Source: Conidiobolus incongruus B7586
Lineage: Eukaryota; Entomophthoromycota; Entomophthoromycetes; Entomophthorales; Conidiobolaceae
Direction of reading: 5' to 3'
Length of the DNA stretch: 24,385 bases
NCBI GenBank assembly: GCA_000697335.1
Contig: JNEM01008697.1
Coordinates: 1 to 24,385 of the forward strand
Made by a program: the position numbers and the translations under genes
Part shown: positions 20,635 to 24,385 of the stretch, in pieces
How positions within the stretch are numbered: position 1 is the stretch's first letter
Layout of the letters: every line of letters starts with the position of its first letter
The notes under the pieces: model-generated
The model's database searches: none
What the model was told of the DNA's origin: nothing
Seen by the model: only the letters and a program-made list of their open reading frames with translations

Positions 20635-20963
20635 CTGGCTGGGAAGTCAAGTGCCTAATAACTTTTAAGTAAATAGTCGTCTTCCGGGTCGGCGCCTGTT
20701 AGGTGATACAAAAGTGGTAATTTATTGTTTAACCTGGATTATTGGGTAGTACCCTAGGAAGAGGACCGACGTGACAACTTGGCTGTAGTCGGCATGTTTA
20801 TAGTTTGTTTGAAGTGTCTTCCTAGCGTACGAGCGACACGTCGGATGGAACGACTGATTGCATTGCTCGGGTGTATTTTGTGGTGACGTTGCAGGTGAAT
20901 CTGTGACGGGGTTCTCGAATGGACTGAATTGTTAAGGTCGAACGGATCTTCCGACCCGTGACA
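20635..20963 (-). mobile_element. LTR-like fossil with a piece of adjoining internal DNA, copy 2
   Basis: This is a G+C-rich island in A/T-rich DNA. Read on the minus strand, an LTR-like unit of 267 bases runs from TGTCACGGGTCGG (20963) to CACCTAACA (20697). It is followed by GGCGCCGACCCGGAAGACG, placed where a tRNA primer-binding site would lie in an LTR retrotransposon, then about 60 more bases before the composition falls back to A/T. The outer end matches the fossil at 13896. It is a broken remnant, with one LTR and a stub of internal sequence and no coding part. The Ty3/gypsy-like family is an inference from the TG...CA ends and primer-site-like string. Confidence 0.5.
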
Positions 20964-21239
20964 ATATAATCATATTCCAAATATCTCTTTTGAACTCCAA
21001 CTAATTTTTGATATTTGAAAGTTTAAGGATTAATGTATACTAAATTTGCCAAGACTTATTATTCAAATGATTTAAATATTAAAAATATTAAATATTAATA
21101 AAAGAAATGAAATTATTCATATTGCTTATCAATGATAAAACACTTAATTTAAAATAGAAATAATGTTTATAATAAGTTTATATATCAAATTTCAGGATAT
21201 TTAATATAAAGATTTTGAAAATATTATAATTCATAGTTG
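20964..21239. other. A/T-rich spacer
   Basis: No feature is seen between the LTR-like fossil and the phosphodiesterase pseudogene. Confidence 0.6.
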
Positions 21240-21990
21240 AGAATGCCGGAAGCAACCTTTGTTTTTAACAGAATAATTAGGTAATTTCATATTTGGAATG
21301 TTTGATCCAATAAATTCAAAAAAGATATTTTGGTTTTCAGGAGTGGCAGCCCTGTAATTATATCCATGCTGCTATGATCAATATTGTTAGCGATTTAAGT
21401 AAAATCTAATTATTTACTGAGCCAAACTATAGAAAATATAATTTGATATAAACATCAATGTTAATATTTCTTTATTTATATTCTTCGCCATTTATTCGTA
21501 TTTATGTCAAATTTCGTCAACAATTCAAAAGCAAAAAAATAATTTTAGGCTCAGGACGTTTAACATGAAAATAAACTAACATGTCACTAATAATTTCTTT
21601 ATCGATTTTGATGACTGAAATTTCAATATTATAAGAATTTTTTACCATCAAAAATGTGAATGAAACAATCTTAAATTTAGGATCTTTTGTTCAATAATCT
21701 CAAAAACCGAGAGAAAAAGATCATTTTCTGGATAAGGCCTAATTTCGGCAGTTGTACTATGTAATCCTTGCTTGGAAAAACTCTGTAGAGCATTAAAGCT
21801 CCATTTACACTGGGTCAAGCAGGATTTAGCATATATCCAAATTAGTATAAGCCACAGATTTTAAATTTTTTTTGATGTTTGGAACCTTGTTCTAGATATT
21901 GAAATTGCAAGTATCAATCAATTTAAGGAAGACAAGGTTTAATTTTGTATATTTTGCAGCCATAACAAAGGCTGAGAGAAACAAAACTTC
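21240..21990 (-). pseudogene. Pseudogene of the secreted phosphodiesterase (copy 3)
   Basis: The minus strand follows the intact gene at 11914 in pieces. Near the start it reads SLSAFVMAAKYTKLNLVFLK, then LIDT (compare VHSMGSIERVLFLGLDG), and after a stop NKVPNIKKNLKSVAYTNLDI (compare VPTIKSLLKSGVYSDYATAM). Further on it reads GLHSTTAEIRPYPENDLFLS, VFEII (compare GLTNPIVERYSFPEDSDYPS, IFKII) and IDKEIISDMLVYFHV. At the end it reads HGYNYRAATPENQNIFFEFI, GSNIPNMKLPNYSVKNK (compare SLTPLEKSVLFGMSGPGVPR, RKLPANSVKNM). Several stops and frame changes separate these blocks. The nucleophile and DxxGH regions are not legible, so it cannot be active. It is more eroded than the pseudogene at 14721 and lies on the opposite strand, 8.5 kb from the intact gene. 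The MKLP-x-x-SVKN end is closer to the intact gene than copy 2 is at that point. Confidence 0.82.
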
Positions 21991-23599
21991 AAACTTGAAC
22001 TTAACTATACATTTTATTAATCAAAAAGATATTTGATAATATTTTTAAGCTGAGTATTCATAATTTAACTATAGCAAAAGTCTCTTCTTATTAAAATTAA
22101 CAAAGAGAAAAATATATAAATATTAGTATATATATTCAATACCAATAATAGCAAAATATTAAATAAAATTAATTATTAATAAATATATCAAACTCTAAGA
22201 CTATTTTTCAATGATCTACGTATTATGAATATAAAATATGTGTAATAATATAACAACTAATTTCTTGCTACTGATATAGTATATATTTGGGTATGTTCAT
22301 CCTATGTTTTTAAAATCTCAATAAGCCAGTGTGATGAAATTTTTATATCTATATTTTAACCATATATATTGACTTAAATGATGCTGTATATATTCTTTGG
22401 TAAAATAATTATTATTGTACTATATAGTTTCATTTATTCTAAATATCTAAATTATTCCAACTTTAAATATAAAATATGATAATAATCATTTGAATAATAA
22501 TTTCGAGTTTTATATTTTAGTAATATATTACAAAGCAATTTATATACTTTCATAATATATCATTGCAAATTTTGCCTAGTTGGAGAGGCTCAAGGTGATG
22601 GTTGAGTCTCGATATATTCCAATGTTTAGTTTTTAACTATGATTATTTTTTATCTTCACATGGTAATCATATATAAATATATAAGAAATTAAAAAATGTA
22701 GTTAAAATCCCAAGTAAGTCAGCAACTAACTAATATTTTATGTTATAAAATTTATATATGTTAAGTTCAAGAGGAACATTATTGAAATCTCTTATTTATG
22801 AATATTTATTTATCTAAATTCATTAAAAATATATTAATGCCTAGAATGAATGAAATTTAAGCTAATTGAAGAATTTATTATGACGATCTAAAATATAATA
22901 ATAGAGATTTATAGATATCATTTTTGTAATATCAGGTATTAAACTATTGTATTGATTGTTTTCCTAATTTCGTTCACATCCAAATAAGGAAGTAGAGAGC
23001 CAAAATGGCCAATTGCAATGAGTTAACATGATCACTTTTCACAAATATCATAATACTATATCAACCAATTATACACAGTATCATAATGTAAGATCTTTTA
23101 ATCTAAAAGGTTCATTAAACTATACTTTGACTTCTAAAATTTAATCAAAGCTATTAAAGGTTAGTAAAATTTAATTTTTATATTATATAAATAATTTAAA
23201 ATTTTTTAAAAATTGTTTTTTTTAACTAAACTACTTTGATAATTTAAAATAATTAGATAACTAAGTGGTGGGATTACTGATAAGTTGTTAATACTCACTA
23301 ATACACCTTAACAAGAGTATTTAAGAAAAGATTGGCTAATGTTATATCCAACTAGAATTCTATGGCAAATTTATAATTTGAACCTACTAAACCAAGTAAA
23401 TCATTTATCAATTAATAATATGGATATAAGATAAATAATGATATAACTTTAATAATAATAATATATTATCATTATTTATAACTATTAAGGTAATTTGTAT
23501 TTTATATTTGTAAAATTTAATTAAAAAAATAATAATACTAGCTTAAGTTTTTAAATTCATTTTTATTAATTTTTTATTAAAATATATTAATATTTTGAT
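21991..23599. other. A/T-rich stretch with no clear gene
   Basis: I see no gene. Around 22572-22610 there is TTGCCTAGTTGG followed by GGTTGAGTCTC, like pol III A and B boxes, but too close together and without a foldable cloverleaf. The patch 23260-23360 is slightly richer in G+C and may be another eroded fragment. Confidence 0.55.
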
Positions 23600-24385
23600 T
23601 ATTAAATATATAACAATTTTTATATTTTTGCATAAATTCCCACCTTTTAATTTGGCTATATATCTTCTTTTTATAGAAATCTTTTTCTATTATATTAATA
23701 AATTTCAAAAATTTAGCTTCCATTTGTTTAGTTTTTTGAAAAACTTTATTTTTTAAAAATCATTAAAAATATATAAAAAACAAAGATCATTAGATATAAA
23801 ATTAAAAAAATATATTAAATATGGTAATATTTTAAATCAATTATAATCTAAAATATATAAGTTTTTAATTGTTGTATATGGTTTTATATTATCTATGTCT
23901 TTATTTAAAAAATACTTTATTTTTTTTTAATATTTTATATAATCTTTGGATTTTTTCAAATAATATTCTCTATTTATCTTTTGTTTTTTTTTAAATTCAT
24001 AATATATTATATCTTTGTAATCTAAATATATAATTAATATTATTTTTTTTCTATATATATTTATTTTTGCTTGATTTTGAGTTTTTTTATTTAATTATCT
24101 AATAATATTTATAAACTCTATTATCAAATATTAATAATGTTTTATCAATAATATTAAAGTTTTTTAAATAATTTTATACTTTTTATAAATTTTATAATAA
24201 ATAAATATATGATAATTAATTTAACTTGTCAAATATTATTAATTTTTTTAATAGCTTTGAAAATTAACAAGGATTTATATTTAATATCTTTAAAAATTGG
24301 TCTAAATTATAATTAGTATGAGTTTCTATAATATCTAATATTTCTTTATTAGATATTCTTATTTTGTTATTTATAAGTATTTTTT
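23600..24385 (-). mobile_element. Second Tc1/mariner-like transposase relic (runs off the window)
   Basis: On the minus strand, starting near the window edge, SNKEILDIIETHTNYNLDQF followed by LKILNIN reads like the helix-turn-helix region of a Tc1/IS630-type transposase (about 24370-24290). NFNIIDKTLLIFDNRVYKYY follows further in, with DNRVYK in place of the usual DES-G-VY. PYTTIKNLY-x-LDYN and FKILPYLIYFFNFISND (about 23885-23795) fit the stretch leading to VLPWPAQSPDLNPIENLW, with Trp, Gln, Ser and Pro positions turned to stops or A/T codons. KKISIKRRYIAKLKGGN (about 23690-23637) fits the C-terminal end ...AKGGxTKY. Many stops show it is dead. The right-hand part and its inverted repeat lie outside the window, and I could not place the left inverted repeat. 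It is as A/T-shifted as the relic at 17577. Confidence 0.65.

Noticed and set aside
22572-22610. tRNA-like A box (TTGCCTAGTTGG) and B box (GGTTGAGTCTC)
   Set aside because: The boxes are only 28 bases apart start to start, no acceptor or anticodon arm can be folded, and the B box lacks the TTCGA core.
1-24385. CRISPR arrays, bacterial operons, Shine-Dalgarno sites or rho-independent terminators
   Set aside because: No regularly spaced repeats or bacterial signals were found; introns, tRNA form and gene content point to a eukaryote.

Overview
The window looks like nuclear DNA of an early-diverging (zygomycete-grade) fungus. This is an inference. It rests on a sulfate permease of fungal type, short spliceosomal introns of 64-74 bases, tRNA-Lys genes of eukaryotic type with T-run terminators, and the absence of bacterial operons or Shine-Dalgarno spacing. 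By eye the gaps between genes are roughly four-fifths A+T, while genuine coding stretches are clearly richer in G+C, so coding islands stand out. I cannot name the species.

Layout. 1-3267: A/T-rich, no supportable gene. 3268-5355 (+): an intact, intronless SulP/SLC26-type sulfate permease of 695 residues. 5858-6270 and 6982-7387 (both -): a tandem pair of small membrane proteins of the TMEM254/DUF4499 type, each with a four-codon first exon and one short intron. 9114-9383 (+): a broken stretch resembling an acyl-CoA-binding protein. 11414-11845 (+): a possible two-exon small membrane protein. 11914-12777 (+): an intact secreted alkaline-phosphatase-superfamily (type I phosphodiesterase/nucleotide pyrophosphatase) protein. 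13002-13253 (-): a small secreted proline-rich-tailed protein, convergent with it.

Relics. Two clear pseudogenes of the phosphodiesterase lie at 14721-15501 (+) and 21240-21990 (-), and a possible fourth fragment at 10733-10873 (+). Two LTR-like fossils (13896-14229 and about 20635-20963) share their outer terminus. Two heavily A/T-shifted Tc1/mariner relics lie at 17577-18840 (+, with terminal inverted repeats) and about 23600-24385 (-, running off the window). Two identical tRNA-Lys(CTT) genes point away from each other at 15806-15878 (-) and 19673-19745 (+). A G+C-richer block next to the second carries a 74-codon open frame of unknown function.

Taken together, this is a gene-poor accessory-like region. 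A secreted-enzyme family has duplicated and decayed here beside an intact copy and a small secreted protein, with transposon debris and a duplicated tRNA. The most interesting items are the phosphodiesterase gene/pseudogene cluster and the tandem TMEM254-like pair, whose genes are easily missed because of their tiny first exons.
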